Shown here piece by piece: positions 42,304-51,232 of a stretch of DNA of 64,000 nt. The DNA is from Ruegeria_C sp040830705. Lineage in GTDB: Bacteria > Pseudomonadota > Alphaproteobacteria > Rhodobacterales > Rhodobacteraceae. Position 1 is the first letter of the stretch; each line of letters opens with the position of its first letter. Under the pieces are notes generated by a model, which worked only from the letters and a program-made list of their open reading frames with translations, was not told the origin of the DNA and did not search any database. The stretch is taken from assembly GCA_040830705.1 (NCBI GenBank), contig JBFOME010000021.1, forward strand, positions 124,001-188,000, given 5' to 3'. Both the position numbers and the translations under genes were made by a program.

Positions 42304-43899
42304 TCAGGCCACGTCGAATTCCAACGGTTTGATCTGGGTAAAGAGGCCGGTTTCCGCCAGTTTGGCGCGCGCCTCAGCAGGGACGGGCTCGTCTACATAA
42401 AGCAACGCGATCGCCTCGCCCCCGGCACCCGCGCGGCCCAGGGTAAAGTTCGCGATGTTCACCCCGTTGGCTCCCATGGTCTGGCCCAATGCACCGATGA
42501 TGCCTGGCACATCCTCGTTGGTGGTATAGAGCATGTGGCGACCGATCTCGGCATCGATATTGATGCCTTTGATCTGGATGAAGCGCGGTTTGCCGTCACT
42601 GAACACCGTACCCCCGATCGAGCGCTCGCGCTTGGTGGTGACCACGGTCACCTTGATATAGCCCTCGAAGGCACCGGATTTGTCCTGATTGGTGGTACTG
42701 ATCTGAATGCCGCGCTCTTTGGCCACCACTGGCGCGGAAACCATGTTCACCTCGGGATTGAATTTTTTCATGATCCCGGCAACCACGGCGCAGTTCAGTG
42801 CCGCAAGGTTCATCTCAGCGGCGACACCATCATAGAGGATGTTGATCGCCTCGACCGGTTCGTCAGTCATCTGCCCCACGAAGCTGCCCAAATGGCCTGC
42901 GAGCTTGATCCAAGGGCCCATGACCTTGGCTTCTTCGGCGGTCACGCTGGGCATGTTCAGTGCATTTTCGACGGCACCGGTGAGCAGATAGTTCGACATC
43001 TGTTCGGCCACCTGAAGGGCGACGTTTTCCTGCGCCTCGGTCGTGGCGGCGCCCAGATGCGGGGTGCAGACCACGTTTGGCAGGTTGAACAGGGCGTTTT
43101 CCTTGGCGGGCTCAACAGCAAATACGTCGAACGCGGCCCCAGCGACATGGCCCGATTGCAGCATCTCGGCCAGCGCTTCTTCGTCCACAAGACCGCCACG
43201 GGCGCAATTGATGATGCGCACGCCTTTCTTGGTCTTGGCCAGATTTTCGCGGCTCAGGATGTTTTTGGTCTGCTCGGTCAACGGCACATGCAGCGTGATG
43301 AAATCGGCCCGCGCCAGCAACTCGTCCAGCTCAACCTTTTCGACGCCCATCTGATCGGCCTTCTCCTGGCCGAGGAACGGATCATAGGCGATCACTTTCA
43401 TCTTCAGCCCGCGCGCGCGGTCGCAGACGATGCCACCGATGTTGCCTGCACCGATCACACCGAGCGTCTTGTTGGTCAGTTCCACGCCCATGAACTTGGA
43501 TTTTTCCCATTTGCCCGCGTGGGTCGACGCGCTGGCTTCGGGGATCTGGCGCGCCGCAGCAAACATCATCGCGATGGCGTGTTCCGCGGTGGTGATCATG
43601 TTGCCAAACGGCGTGTTCATCACGATCACGCCCTTCTTCGAGGCGGCATCCTTGTCGATATTGTCGGTACCGATCCCGGCGCGGGCAATGACCTTTAGGT
43701 TATCTGCGTTGGCGAGGATTTTTTCGGTCACCTTGGTGGCCGAGCGAATGGCCAGACCATCATATTGACCGATCACTTCGGCCAGCTTGTCTTTGTCCTT
43801 GCCCAGATCGGGCTCGAAATCCACATCGATACCGCGGTCGCGGAAAATCTGGACGGCGGTTTCACTCAGCTTGTCGGAAACAAGTACTTTAGGGGCCAT
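42304..43899 (-). CDS. serA: D-3-phosphoglycerate dehydrogenase
   Basis: 531 residues of the long SerA type: catalytic and NAD domains (GAGNIGGIVCDRARG; INCARGGLVDEEAL with the catalytic Arg nearby; HLGAATTEAQ with His), the ASB domain, and a C-terminal ACT domain (VPGIIGALGQTMGANGVNIA) that may bind serine. It catalyses the first step of serine synthesis. ATG 43899 has AGGA 9 nt upstream; ATG 43905 is also possible. Located 70 bp downstream of serC on the same strand. Confidence 0.97.
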   Translation of the reverse strand: MAPKVLVSDKLSETAVQIFRDRGIDVDFEPDLGKDKDKLAEVIGQYDGLAIRSATKVTEKILANADNLKVIARAGIGTDNIDKDAASKKGVIVMNTPFGNMITTAEHAIAMMFAAARQIPEASASTHAGKWEKSKFMGVELTNKTLGVIGAGNIGGIVCDRARGLKMKVIAYDPFLGQEKADQMGVEKVELDELLARADFITLHVPLTEQTKNILSRENLAKTKKGVRIINCARGGLVDEEALAEMLQSGHVAGAAFDVFAVEPAKENALFNLPNVVCTPHLGAATTEAQENVALQVAEQMSNYLLTGAVENALNMPSVTAEEAKVMGPWIKLAGHLGSFVGQMTDEPVEAINILYDGVAAEMNLAALNCAVVAGIMKKFNPEVNMVSAPVVAKERGIQISTTNQDKSGAFEGYIKVTVVTTKRERSIGGTVFSDGKPRFIQIKGINIDAEIGRHMLYTTNEDVPGIIGALGQTMGANGVNIANFTLGRAGAGGEAIALLYVDEPVPAEARAKLAETGLFTQIKPLEFDVA

Positions 43900-43969
43900 T
43901 TTCATTGGTCCTTTGACTGTAGGAGAATGCGGGGCCGCCAAGGCCCCGAAATGTGTTGGGAACCGCGCG

Positions 43970-45124
43970 TCAGGCCGCTTCGGTCTGGGCGGCGATCTCG
44001 GCCTGGAAGGCCCATTCGAGCCAAGGCAGCATCGCCTCGATGTCCGAGGTTTCGACCGTACCGCCGCACCAGATGCGCAAACCTGCGGGCGCGTCGCGAT
44101 AGGCACCGATATCCAGCGCGATATTCTCGGCCTCCAACCGTTTTGCCACGGCCTTGGCAAATGTCGCGCCATCGGCGATCCGGTCATCGGTGAATTTCAG
44201 ACAGACCGAGGTATTGGATTGCGTCGCCGCATCCTCTGCCAGATTCGCGATCCAGTCATTTTGCGCGCAGAAGGCGTGCACCGCGCCTGCATTCGCATCC
44301 GCACGGGCGATCAGCCCCTTCAGGCCACCGACCGAGCGCGCCCAATCCAATGCAAACAGGTAATCCTCAACCGCCAGCATGGAGGGCGTGTTGATGGTGG
44401 CGCCGGAAAATATTCCGTCGATCAGCTTGCCGCCCTTGGTCAGGCGGAAAATCTTGGGCAGCGGCCATGCCGGGGTATAGCTTTCCAGCCGTTCGACCGC
44501 GCGCGGGCTCAGGATCAGCATGCCATGCGCCGCTTCGCCACCCAGAACTTTCTGCCAAGAAAACGTGGTCACATCCAGCTTGTCCCAAGGCAGGTCCATC
44601 GCAAAAGCCGCCGAGGTCGCGTCGCAGATCGTGAGGCCCTGCCGGTCGTCCGCGATCCAATCGCCATTCGGAACCCGCACGCCCGAGGTGGTGCCGTTCC
44701 AGGTGAACACCACGTCATTGGCGAAGTCGACCGAAGCCAGGTCAACGATCTGCCCGTACTCGGCGGTTTTCACCTCGGCGTCGATCTTCAACTGCTTGAC
44801 CACGTCGGTCACCCAGCCGGCGCCAAAGCTTTCCCAGGCCAGCATCTCGACCTTGCGCTCACCCAGCAGCGACCACAGGGCCATCTCGACCGCACCGGTG
44901 TCCGAGGCGGGAACGATGCCGATCTTGTAATCCGCGGGGATACCCAGAATCTCGCGCGTGCCTTCGATGGCGGCTTTCAGCTTGTCCTTGCCGACGGCGG
45001 CGCGGTGCGACCGGCCCAAGGCGGCATCGGCGAGTTTCGTGAGATCAAATGTCGGGGGTTTGGCACAGGGGCCAGAGGAAAAACGCGGGTTTGCCGGCCG
45101 CGTTGCCGGTTGTTCAATAGCCAT
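43970..45124 (-). CDS. serC: Phosphoserine aminotransferase
   Basis: 384 residues of the alphaproteobacterial SerC subgroup. The cofactor lysine lies in TTFSWQKVLGGEAAHGM, and AWESFGAGWVTDVVKQL and the RFSSGPCAKPP opening are typical. It converts 3-phosphohydroxypyruvate to phosphoserine, the second step after SerA. The leader upstream folds like a serC-motif RNA whose last part contains the GGAAGG ribosome-binding site. The operon order serC-serA is usual for such RNAs. Confidence 0.97.
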   Translation of the reverse strand: MAIEQPATRPANPRFSSGPCAKPPTFDLTKLADAALGRSHRAAVGKDKLKAAIEGTREILGIPADYKIGIVPASDTGAVEMALWSLLGERKVEMLAWESFGAGWVTDVVKQLKIDAEVKTAEYGQIVDLASVDFANDVVFTWNGTTSGVRVPNGDWIADDRQGLTICDATSAAFAMDLPWDKLDVTTFSWQKVLGGEAAHGMLILSPRAVERLESYTPAWPLPKIFRLTKGGKLIDGIFSGATINTPSMLAVEDYLFALDWARSVGGLKGLIARADANAGAVHAFCAQNDWIANLAEDAATQSNTSVCLKFTDDRIADGATFAKAVAKRLEAENIALDIGAYRDAPAGLRIWCGGTVETSDIEAMLPWLEWAFQAEIAAQTEAA

Positions 45125-45130
45125 TACTGC

Positions 45131-45185
45131 TACCCTTCCAGATAAGCGCCCCTCGTTGGGGAGGGGTGTCCCACGGACGGGCTTA
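45131..45185 (-). ncRNA. serC-motif-like RNA leader upstream of serC
   Basis: On the leftward strand the serC 5' leader contains two short hairpins in a row: CCC-GTCCGT-GGG, then CCCCT with an 8-nt loop closed by AGGGG. The segment CGCTTATCTGGAAGGG follows and includes the ribosome-binding site. This order matches my recollection of the serC RNA motif, reported upstream of serC in alphaproteobacteria. It probably regulates serC-serA translation. A covariance-model search is needed to confirm it; the match here is by eye. Confidence 0.6.
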
Positions 45186-45283
45186 CGGGGCGATCCGGGG
45201 TTTCACAAGAGCGAATTTGGCGTTAGAGCGCCGGTTCATGTGACAAACGCGACGCCGTCGCCGCCTATCGGAAACTTTGCGCC

Positions 45284-46159
45284 ATGTATATCGCCACCCT
45301 GCTGACCGCCCCTGATACGCCAACGCTCGACCCGGCGCTGCTTGAATCATTGCGCAATGCCTGGGGTGGGGGCGAGGCTGCCTGGCTCAGCCCCGACGAG
45401 GCGGCGGAGTTCCCGTTGCCCATTCTGCCGGACAACCGCTGGCAGGTCTGGGAAGATCTTCAGAAACTGGCGGTCGATCTGGTGGTGCAACCCGCCGAGG
45501 GGCGCCGCAAGAAGATGCTGCTGGCCGACATGGACAGCACCATGATTCAGCAGGAATGCATCGATGAACTGGCCGATGAGGCGGGATTTGGCGAACGAGT
45601 CAGCGCCATTACCGCCCGCGCCATGAACGGTGAACTGGATTTCGAGGGCGCGCTGATCGAACGGGTCGGGTTGTTGAAAGGCCTGGACGACGCGGTGATC
45701 GACAAGGTTCTGTCCGAACGGATCACGCTGATGCCCGGCGGACGCGAATTGGTGGCAACCATGCGGGCCAATGGTGGGTATTGCGCGCTGGTTTCGGGCG
45801 GCTTCACTGCGTTTACCCGTTCGGTCGCAGCGCAGCTTGGCTTTAACGAAAATCGCGCCAACACACTGCTGGTCGAAGATGGCGCCCTGTCCGGGGATGT
45901 GGCCCGCCCGATTCTAGGCCGGGAGGCCAAGGTCGAGGCGCTGGAGCAGATCAGTGCCAAACTGGCCATCGCCGAGACGGAAGTACTGGCTGTAGGCGAT
46001 GGCGCCAATGATCTGGGAATGCTGCACCGCGCCGGGACCGGAGTTGCACTGCACGCCAAGCCCTCGGTTGCGGCGCAATGTGATGTGCGGGTTAATCACG
46101 GCGATCTGACCGCCCTGCTGTATCTGCAGGGCTACGCGCGCAGTGATTTCGCTAGCTGA
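45284..46159 (+). CDS. serB: Phosphoserine phosphatase
   Basis: 291 residues with the SerB HAD core: LADMDSTMIQQECIDELAD (nucleophile Asp in DMDST), LVSGGFTAFT and AVGDGANDLGML. It removes phosphate from phosphoserine, the last step of serine synthesis. A roughly 75-residue N-terminal extension is present, as in many proteobacterial SerB proteins. It is divergent from serC, so the whole three-enzyme pathway sits in one 4-kb locus. Confidence 0.97.
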   Translation: MYIATLLTAPDTPTLDPALLESLRNAWGGGEAAWLSPDEAAEFPLPILPDNRWQVWEDLQKLAVDLVVQPAEGRRKKMLLADMDSTMIQQECIDELADEAGFGERVSAITARAMNGELDFEGALIERVGLLKGLDDAVIDKVLSERITLMPGGRELVATMRANGGYCALVSGGFTAFTRSVAAQLGFNENRANTLLVEDGALSGDVARPILGREAKVEALEQISAKLAIAETEVLAVGDGANDLGMLHRAGTGVALHAKPSVAAQCDVRVNHGDLTALLYLQGYARSDFAS

Positions 46160-48490
46160 TCAGAACAGGTCGAACCGCACCGGGTTCTGCGCCCAATAAA
46201 CCTTGGCTGCCAGCAACAGACGCTCGCTCGGATCTTGAGTCGAGGCGAAAGATACGGGTACGCCATTGGCCGCACTAACCCGCTCCAGCGCCGCCAGCGT
46301 GGCCGGACCGGCCTGGCCGTCGACACCCACCGGCTCCCCCAACTCATTCAGCAAGAGTTGCAGCGCCCGGTCGAGATCGCTGCGTGACAGGTCATCCAAC
46401 CTCGCCCGAGCCTGACCGGCGGGCTCTTCATTCGCCAAGAGCGAGGCTTTGGCCGCCCGTATACCGGCTTCGGCTGGGCTGATGCCTTTCGCTCGCCCGT
46501 TCAGGATGATGATGGCACCGTTTGCACCACCCCAGGCATCACCGCGCGCCAATGCGATGTCATACCAGCCCAGCGCGTCATTGCCGGTCTTGCCCGGCAC
46601 CTTGTCGCTCAGGATCATCCGCGCGATGTTCGAGGGTGCCGTAGGATGCCCACCATCAGAGGCGGCGGTGAACCATTCCAGCGCCTTCGCGTGATCCTCG
46701 GGGTTTCCGTCCAGCCCATAGAGCGACACGAAGCCCAGATTGTCGTAGCCGTAGATGTCATCGCGCAGCTGCGAGGCGGTCAGATAGCGCATTCCGCGCT
46801 CGGGTATATAGTGGTCGGTGTCCTTGGTCAGGAAGTAATAGCCCAGCTCGTTCATCGAAAAGGTATGGCCCAACTCAACCGACCGCTCCAGCAATTCGAA
46901 GCCACGCTGGCGCTCAGCCTCTGTCTCGCCATTGCGCATCAGGCGCCTGCCCAGAGTGTGCATGGCATAGGGATCCTGTTCGGCGATCGCCTCTTCCAGC
47001 AACGCCCGCGCCTTGTCGGGATCATAGGGGACGTCGACCACGTCGCGATCTATCTGCTCGGAGTTCAGAATAACCGAAAGCCCGTGTTTGGCTCTGATAT
47101 GCCCCGCATCCGCGGCTGCTTGAAAATTCTCGTGCGCTTCTTCCAACTGTTTGGCGCTTTGTTGCAGCCGCGCCAGTTGATAGCGGTATCTCGCATTGTC
47201 CGGATTGGCCTGCACCGAGGCTTCGCAGGTCGCCAGCCCCTCTATGAGATCCAGATCGTTGGGCAAGCGATAGATGCCGACCCCGTTTAGGTCCAACGCA
47301 TCGCCTGCGGCAAGATCGCATGGGTCGTACGTGAGCGTAAGAGCCACATCAACGCGCACCGGCGGCCCCGATGCGGGAGTAACTTCAAGACTGAATGTAT
47401 CGCTCTTGCTGGTCTCGGTCACATCAAGTGCGCGCATATCGGTGATTTCCGGCGCATAACCGACGATACCACCGGTTTCCTCGTCATTGAGCGACACCAG
47501 CCCATTTGCGGGTGGCGCAAGCAGCGCCGCTGAGGCAATCTCCTGCCCAAGCTCAGCACGAATGGCGTTATCAAGCGGGATCAACCGGTTGAAGGTTTCG
47601 TTCAGTGCCAGCGACAACGCGGGCGCATTGCCGGTCTCGGCCACAGGCGCCTCGGTCTGTGCCTGTGCCAGGTGGAACGGGCGGACCAGCGTCGAGCTTT
47701 CCCAAGGCACCTGCACCCCGCCGGTTGCAGAGTGCACCTGTTCGCGGATCACAGGGAAAAGTTGCAGGATGTTCTCGGTCGGAGCACTGCGTGCGGCCTT
47801 CAGCACCGCTGCCGTATAGGGACTATTCCCACCCTGGGCCCCATCCATCGCCAATTCACCCGGCGACGTGGAATAGGCGACCAGCGAATTCAGTGGCGTA
47901 CGGAATACCTCGAACCCGGCGCCGGTCTCGAAAAGGTTCGCATCCAGATCAGCGGCCAGTCGCAGGTTCTGGAACGGATTGTCGCGGCAGGAATCCAGAA
48001 TTGCCACATGAGCGGAACCGCGGGCGGCAAGCGTGTCGATCACCCGATCCAGCGTCATCGTTTCAAGCGGCAGATCATAGACGTTTTCGAATTTGGCATC
48101 CACGGGCAGCAGATAGTTGCGCCGCCCGATTTGTATGCCATGACCTGCATAGTAGAATACCACATCCGCGCCCCGCGGGATGTTAAGCACAGCGGTACGC
48201 AGAAGCTGTTCAAAGTCGCGCTTGTTCAGGTCGTAACCATCAAAAACCTTAAACCGGAACTCGCGCAGCATCGCAGCCATGTCGCGGGCGTCCTTGGCAG
48301 CGTTACCCAGATCTACGACATTCTCGTAGTCCTGATTGCCGATCACAATCGCGACGCGCTGGCCGCCCCCGGCCAGACGCAACCCCCGCGCGCCTTGCGC
48401 CTGCGCTGCGCCGGGCAGCCCGACGCCCAAGGCGCCGGTTGCCGCAAGCGAGGCCATCAGGCGAAGGCAATCCCGTTTGCTCAGTTTCAT
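46160..48490 (-). CDS. Exported caspase-like (C14, orthocaspase) protein with Sel1-like repeats
   Basis: 776 residues. The leader MKLSKRDCLRLMASLAATG has a Lys-Arg version of the Tat motif and a cleavage site near AQAQ. The p20-like domain (about 45-260) keeps the catalytic dyad: His117 in YYAGHGIQ and Cys168 in ILDSCRDNPF. A middle domain is followed by TPR/Sel1-like repeats (about 430-690) and a C-terminal peptidoglycan-binding-like segment (GVDGQAGPATLAALERV). It is probably a periplasmic protease with protein- and wall-binding parts. It follows a lipoprotein gene by 14 bp. The substrate is unknown. Confidence 0.85.
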   Translation of the reverse strand: MKLSKRDCLRLMASLAATGALGVGLPGAAQAQGARGLRLAGGGQRVAIVIGNQDYENVVDLGNAAKDARDMAAMLREFRFKVFDGYDLNKRDFEQLLRTAVLNIPRGADVVFYYAGHGIQIGRRNYLLPVDAKFENVYDLPLETMTLDRVIDTLAARGSAHVAILDSCRDNPFQNLRLAADLDANLFETGAGFEVFRTPLNSLVAYSTSPGELAMDGAQGGNSPYTAAVLKAARSAPTENILQLFPVIREQVHSATGGVQVPWESSTLVRPFHLAQAQTEAPVAETGNAPALSLALNETFNRLIPLDNAIRAELGQEIASAALLAPPANGLVSLNDEETGGIVGYAPEITDMRALDVTETSKSDTFSLEVTPASGPPVRVDVALTLTYDPCDLAAGDALDLNGVGIYRLPNDLDLIEGLATCEASVQANPDNARYRYQLARLQQSAKQLEEAHENFQAAADAGHIRAKHGLSVILNSEQIDRDVVDVPYDPDKARALLEEAIAEQDPYAMHTLGRRLMRNGETEAERQRGFELLERSVELGHTFSMNELGYYFLTKDTDHYIPERGMRYLTASQLRDDIYGYDNLGFVSLYGLDGNPEDHAKALEWFTAASDGGHPTAPSNIARMILSDKVPGKTGNDALGWYDIALARGDAWGGANGAIIILNGRAKGISPAEAGIRAAKASLLANEEPAGQARARLDDLSRSDLDRALQLLLNELGEPVGVDGQAGPATLAALERVSAANGVPVSFASTQDPSERLLLAAKVYWAQNPVRFDLF

Positions 48491-48504
48491 CGGTCTGTCC
48501 TCGA

Positions 48505-48780
48505 TCAGCCCCAGCCGCCGCCTCCGCTGCCGCCATCTCCGCGATCGAGTTCACTTGGGAGCTCTTTGATTTTCGGCTCTTCAGGCTCGGGTTCAGCCAC
48601 TGCTGGTGTGGTTACCGCTGCGCGTGTTGCCTGCGGTGCCGAGGTCGTAGGCGCGGGCGTTGTTGCAACGGCCGGGTCGGGCGCCGTCGTTGTCGTGGTG
48701 CTCTGCCCCGACCAAGGTGGCGTACAACCGGCCACAATAACCGTAACTCCAAAAGCGACAGGGATTAGGGTCCTGACCAT
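48505..48780 (-). CDS. Small low-complexity lipoprotein upstream of the caspase-like gene
   Basis: 91 residues. Lipobox VIVAGC follows a short signal peptide. The mature region is rich in Thr, Pro and Ala, then acidic (EPEPEEPKIKELPSELD), and ends in a glycine run (GGSGGGGWG). It looks like a flexible membrane-anchored linker with a small terminal tag. ATG 48780 has AGGAG 8 nt upstream. The caspase-like gene starts 14 bp after its stop, so the pair is an operon. No known family recognised. Confidence 0.7.
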   Translation of the reverse strand: MVRTLIPVAFGVTVIVAGCTPPWSGQSTTTTTAPDPAVATTPAPTTSAPQATRAAVTTPAVAEPEPEEPKIKELPSELDRGDGGSGGGGWG

Positions 48781-48910
48781 CACAAATTCTCCTAAAATTC
48801 TATTCAAAACGTGTTCTGTGGTGAAACTCTAGCGGCTTGATCTTCGACCTGTCTATGAACTTTGCCACACTAATGCTGCTAGCCGAGCACCTCTGAGGCT
48901 CCTTTGATCA

Positions 48911-48928
48911 TTAACATTTACGTTAATT
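48911..48928. promoter_or_regulatory. Inverted repeat, candidate ArsR operator
   Basis: ATTAAC-N6-GTTAAT has perfect 6-bp arms and ends 23 bp before the ArsR start. It is in an A/T-rich stretch between the divergent lipoprotein and arsR genes. Probably the autoregulatory site of the ArsR protein; this is inferred from position and symmetry. Confidence 0.5.
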
Positions 48929-48951
48929 AGCGCCTGTGTTAAGAACCGTGC

Positions 48952-49275
48952 ATGACCACCGTTTTGAAAGCCTTCTCGGCGCTGTCCGATCAGACCCGCA
49001 TGTCGATCGTCGAACAACTCATGTCCGATGGCGAGCTTGCTGCCGGAGATTTGATCGAGGGGCGCGGCATGTCTGGTGCCGCCATTTCGCGGCACCTCAA
49101 AGTGCTACGCGAAGCCGGATTGATCCGCCAGCGTGTGCAGGGAACCCATCGGCTGTATACGATTGACAGTCAGGGACTGCGGGCGATTGCCGACTGGACA
49201 ATCTCCAAACGCGCGTTCTGGGAGTCCAGCCTGGACCGCCTGGATGCGGCCATCATGGAAGAGGACCAAACATGA
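48952..49275 (+). CDS. ArsR family transcriptional regulator
   Basis: 107 residues, compact ArsR winged helix (LSDQTRMSIVEQLMSDGELAAGDL; MSGAAISRHLKVLREAGLIRQ). It has no cysteines suitable for metal binding, typical of the ArsR subgroup paired with AHSA1 proteins. It overlaps the AHSA1 gene by 4 nt. An inverted repeat lies just upstream. Confidence 0.92.
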   Translation: MTTVLKAFSALSDQTRMSIVEQLMSDGELAAGDLIEGRGMSGAAISRHLKVLREAGLIRQRVQGTHRLYTIDSQGLRAIADWTISKRAFWESSLDRLDAAIMEEDQT

Positions 49276-49700
49276 GCGACCTGCGGCTGGAACGTCACTA
49301 CCCGATCAGCGCCGAGAAACTGTTTGCCTGGGTCAGCGATCCGGACAAGTTGTTGAAATGGTGGGGTCCTGAGGGATTACACGTACCCGAACATGATATG
49401 GATTTTACACGCAAGGGGCCATGGTATTCAGTCATGGTGAACGACGAGGGGCAGCGCTACAAGGTTTCTGGTCATGTGACACATGTCGATCCGCCGAAAT
49501 CGGTGGGCTTCACCTGGGGCTGGCATGATGAAGCCAATACACGTGGTGCCGAAAGCCATGTGACACTCACCGTGGAAGGGACAGAAAGCGGCGCGCGTCT
49601 GATCCTTGATCATCGCGAATTAAGCGACGCCGATGTCGCCGCCAACCATGAAAAGGGCTGGACCTCATCTCTGCGCAAGCTCGAAGCACAATTTCAATAA
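49272..49700 (+). CDS. SRPBCC/AHSA1 domain protein
   Basis: 142 residues of the Bet v1-like SRPBCC fold, AHSA1 branch (PISAEKLFAWVSDPDKLLKWWGP, then VGFTWGWHDE and GWTSSLRKLEAQ). These proteins bind hydrophobic ligands; the ArsR-AHSA1-YciI arrangement is common, but its purpose is not settled. It is coupled to arsR and lies 23 bp before the YciI-like gene. Confidence 0.9.
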   Translation: MSDLRLERHYPISAEKLFAWVSDPDKLLKWWGPEGLHVPEHDMDFTRKGPWYSVMVNDEGQRYKVSGHVTHVDPPKSVGFTWGWHDEANTRGAESHVTLTVEGTESGARLILDHRELSDADVAANHEKGWTSSLRKLEAQFQ

Positions 49701-49723
49701 GTGACCAATCGGAGGAACTCATT

Positions 49724-50038
49724 ATGCCGCAATTCATCTTTGCCTATCACGGCGGAACCCGTCCCGAGGACCCATCCGAGGTCGAAAAGACCATGGCAGC
49801 CTGGGGCGCCTGGTTTGAGAAAATGGGCCCGTCGCTTGAAATCCCCGGCGCCCCGGTTGGCATGTCAAAAACCGTCAGCGCCACAGGTATCGCGGATGAC
49901 GGGGGCGCAAATCCGATCTCAGGCTACACCGTGGTCAAGGCTGATTCGATCGAGGCCGCTACCGAAATGGCCAAAGGTTGTCCCATGGTTGTGGACGGGT
50001 CAGGCAGTGTTGAAGTGGCGGAAATCATCGAGATGTAA
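49724..50038 (+). CDS. YciI/YCII-related protein
   Basis: 104 residues with the YCII ferredoxin-like dimeric fold (FIFAYHGGTRPEDPSEVEKT; GYTVVKADSIEAATEMAKGCP). Related proteins include small dehalogenase- or lactonase-like enzymes and many of unknown role. ATG 49724 follows CGGAGG. Third gene of the ArsR-AHSA1-YciI unit. Confidence 0.87.
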   Translation: MPQFIFAYHGGTRPEDPSEVEKTMAAWGAWFEKMGPSLEIPGAPVGMSKTVSATGIADDGGANPISGYTVVKADSIEAATEMAKGCPMVVDGSGSVEVAEIIEM

Positions 50039-50064
50039 GCCTCCGCCACCCAAATTGTGTCGGG

Positions 50065-51060
50065 TCAGATGAACCCCTCGGCCGGCTTAATGTGCCCGCA
50101 TTCAAGGCCCCGTCTGCTATGAAGCCGCGGTGTCATGAATTTGCGCGTGGCAGGGTGGTCGGGTTCAAGGATGCCGAGGCTGACCAAAATCGCTGCGATG
50201 GCGCATTCGCTGGCGCGGGTCGTACCATCCATGATCTTGAGCGCGACGCCCATACGCTTTTCAGGCAGGATGGCTACGAACACCGCCTCGGCCCCAGTCT
50301 TGATCGCCGCCATCCCCCCAGCGGCGCGCATCAGTTCGGTACAGGCGCGGCGTTCGCCCGCAACCAATTCGGGGTGTTGCATCATCGCGTTGGTCAACTC
50401 CACCGCCGCCAGGCTTTGCCGGTCTGCACGGTCTGCGGCCGAAGCGAACCAGGCCATCGCGCGGGCCAGACCGGTCAGCGAGGTGACAAAATTGGGGGCC
50501 GAGCAGCCATCGATCCCATGGCCCGGGCTGGCTTCGCCGGTCACCTCTTCGAAGGCGGCCAAGCAAGCTTGCTGCACTGGATGATCTATCGCGACATAGT
50601 CTGGTCCCGCACCCATATGCTGTGTAAGGCTCAAAAACCCTGCATGTTTGCCCGAGCAATTGTTGTGGACCTGGCAGGGCGTCTCATAGGCACGGATCAG
50701 CGTCTCGCGCGCGTCGCGATCCTCAGGCACCTGCGGGCCACAGCGGAAATCATCATCACTTAGCCCCAGGTGATCTAGCCAGGCGTTGACCCGCTCAGTA
50801 TGGATCGCCGCCCCCTTGTGCGAGGCACAGGCCAGCGCCAGATGTTCGGGGCCCAGCCCGTATTTCGCCGCTGCGCCAGAGGTGACCAGGGGCAGCGCCT
50901 GAACCATCTTGCAGGAAGAACGCGGAAAGATCACCGCATTCGGATCGCCCCAGCTGCGTACGATCTGGCCGCTATCGTCGCAAATCACGGCGTGGCCGAG
51001 ATGGACGCTTTCCAGAAACGTGCTGCGCCAGACTTCGGCCATCGCTACGGGTCGTGTCAT
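50065..51060 (-). CDS. L-asparaginase, R. etli ReAII-type family
   Basis: 331 residues of the asparaginase II family described in rhizobia, unrelated to E. coli AnsA/B. Visible blocks are FPRSSCKMVQALPLV (the SxxK-like catalytic segment), CSGKHAGFLS and GHGIDGCSAPNF. It hydrolyses asparagine to aspartate and ammonia. Cytoplasmic, since no signal peptide is seen. Monocistronic; convergent with the YciI-like gene and divergent from the IalB gene. Confidence 0.9.
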   Translation of the reverse strand: MTRPVAMAEVWRSTFLESVHLGHAVICDDSGQIVRSWGDPNAVIFPRSSCKMVQALPLVTSGAAAKYGLGPEHLALACASHKGAAIHTERVNAWLDHLGLSDDDFRCGPQVPEDRDARETLIRAYETPCQVHNNCSGKHAGFLSLTQHMGAGPDYVAIDHPVQQACLAAFEEVTGEASPGHGIDGCSAPNFVTSLTGLARAMAWFASAADRADRQSLAAVELTNAMMQHPELVAGERRACTELMRAAGGMAAIKTGAEAVFVAILPEKRMGVALKIMDGTTRASECAIAAILVSLGILEPDHPATRKFMTPRLHSRRGLECGHIKPAEGFI

Positions 51061-51232
51061 GAAAAACCTCTCAAAATTCTGCGCGATTTCCTGCCAATCG
51101 CTCTTTCACCCGTGGTAGAAGATGCGATAATGTGACTATGTCGGCAAGCGTCGGCTGTGCGGTCAAGATGCGCCAAAAAGGTGCGCAAGCACTTCTGATT
51201 TTGAGGTTGAGACAGTCTAGGAGTCTGGGCAG

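Noticed and set aside
42535..45145. Long plus-strand open frames across serA and serC (387 and 452 codons)
   Set aside because: Both are mirror frames of strongly conserved enzymes and show no domain. The minus-strand genes have motifs, spacing and ribosome-binding sites.
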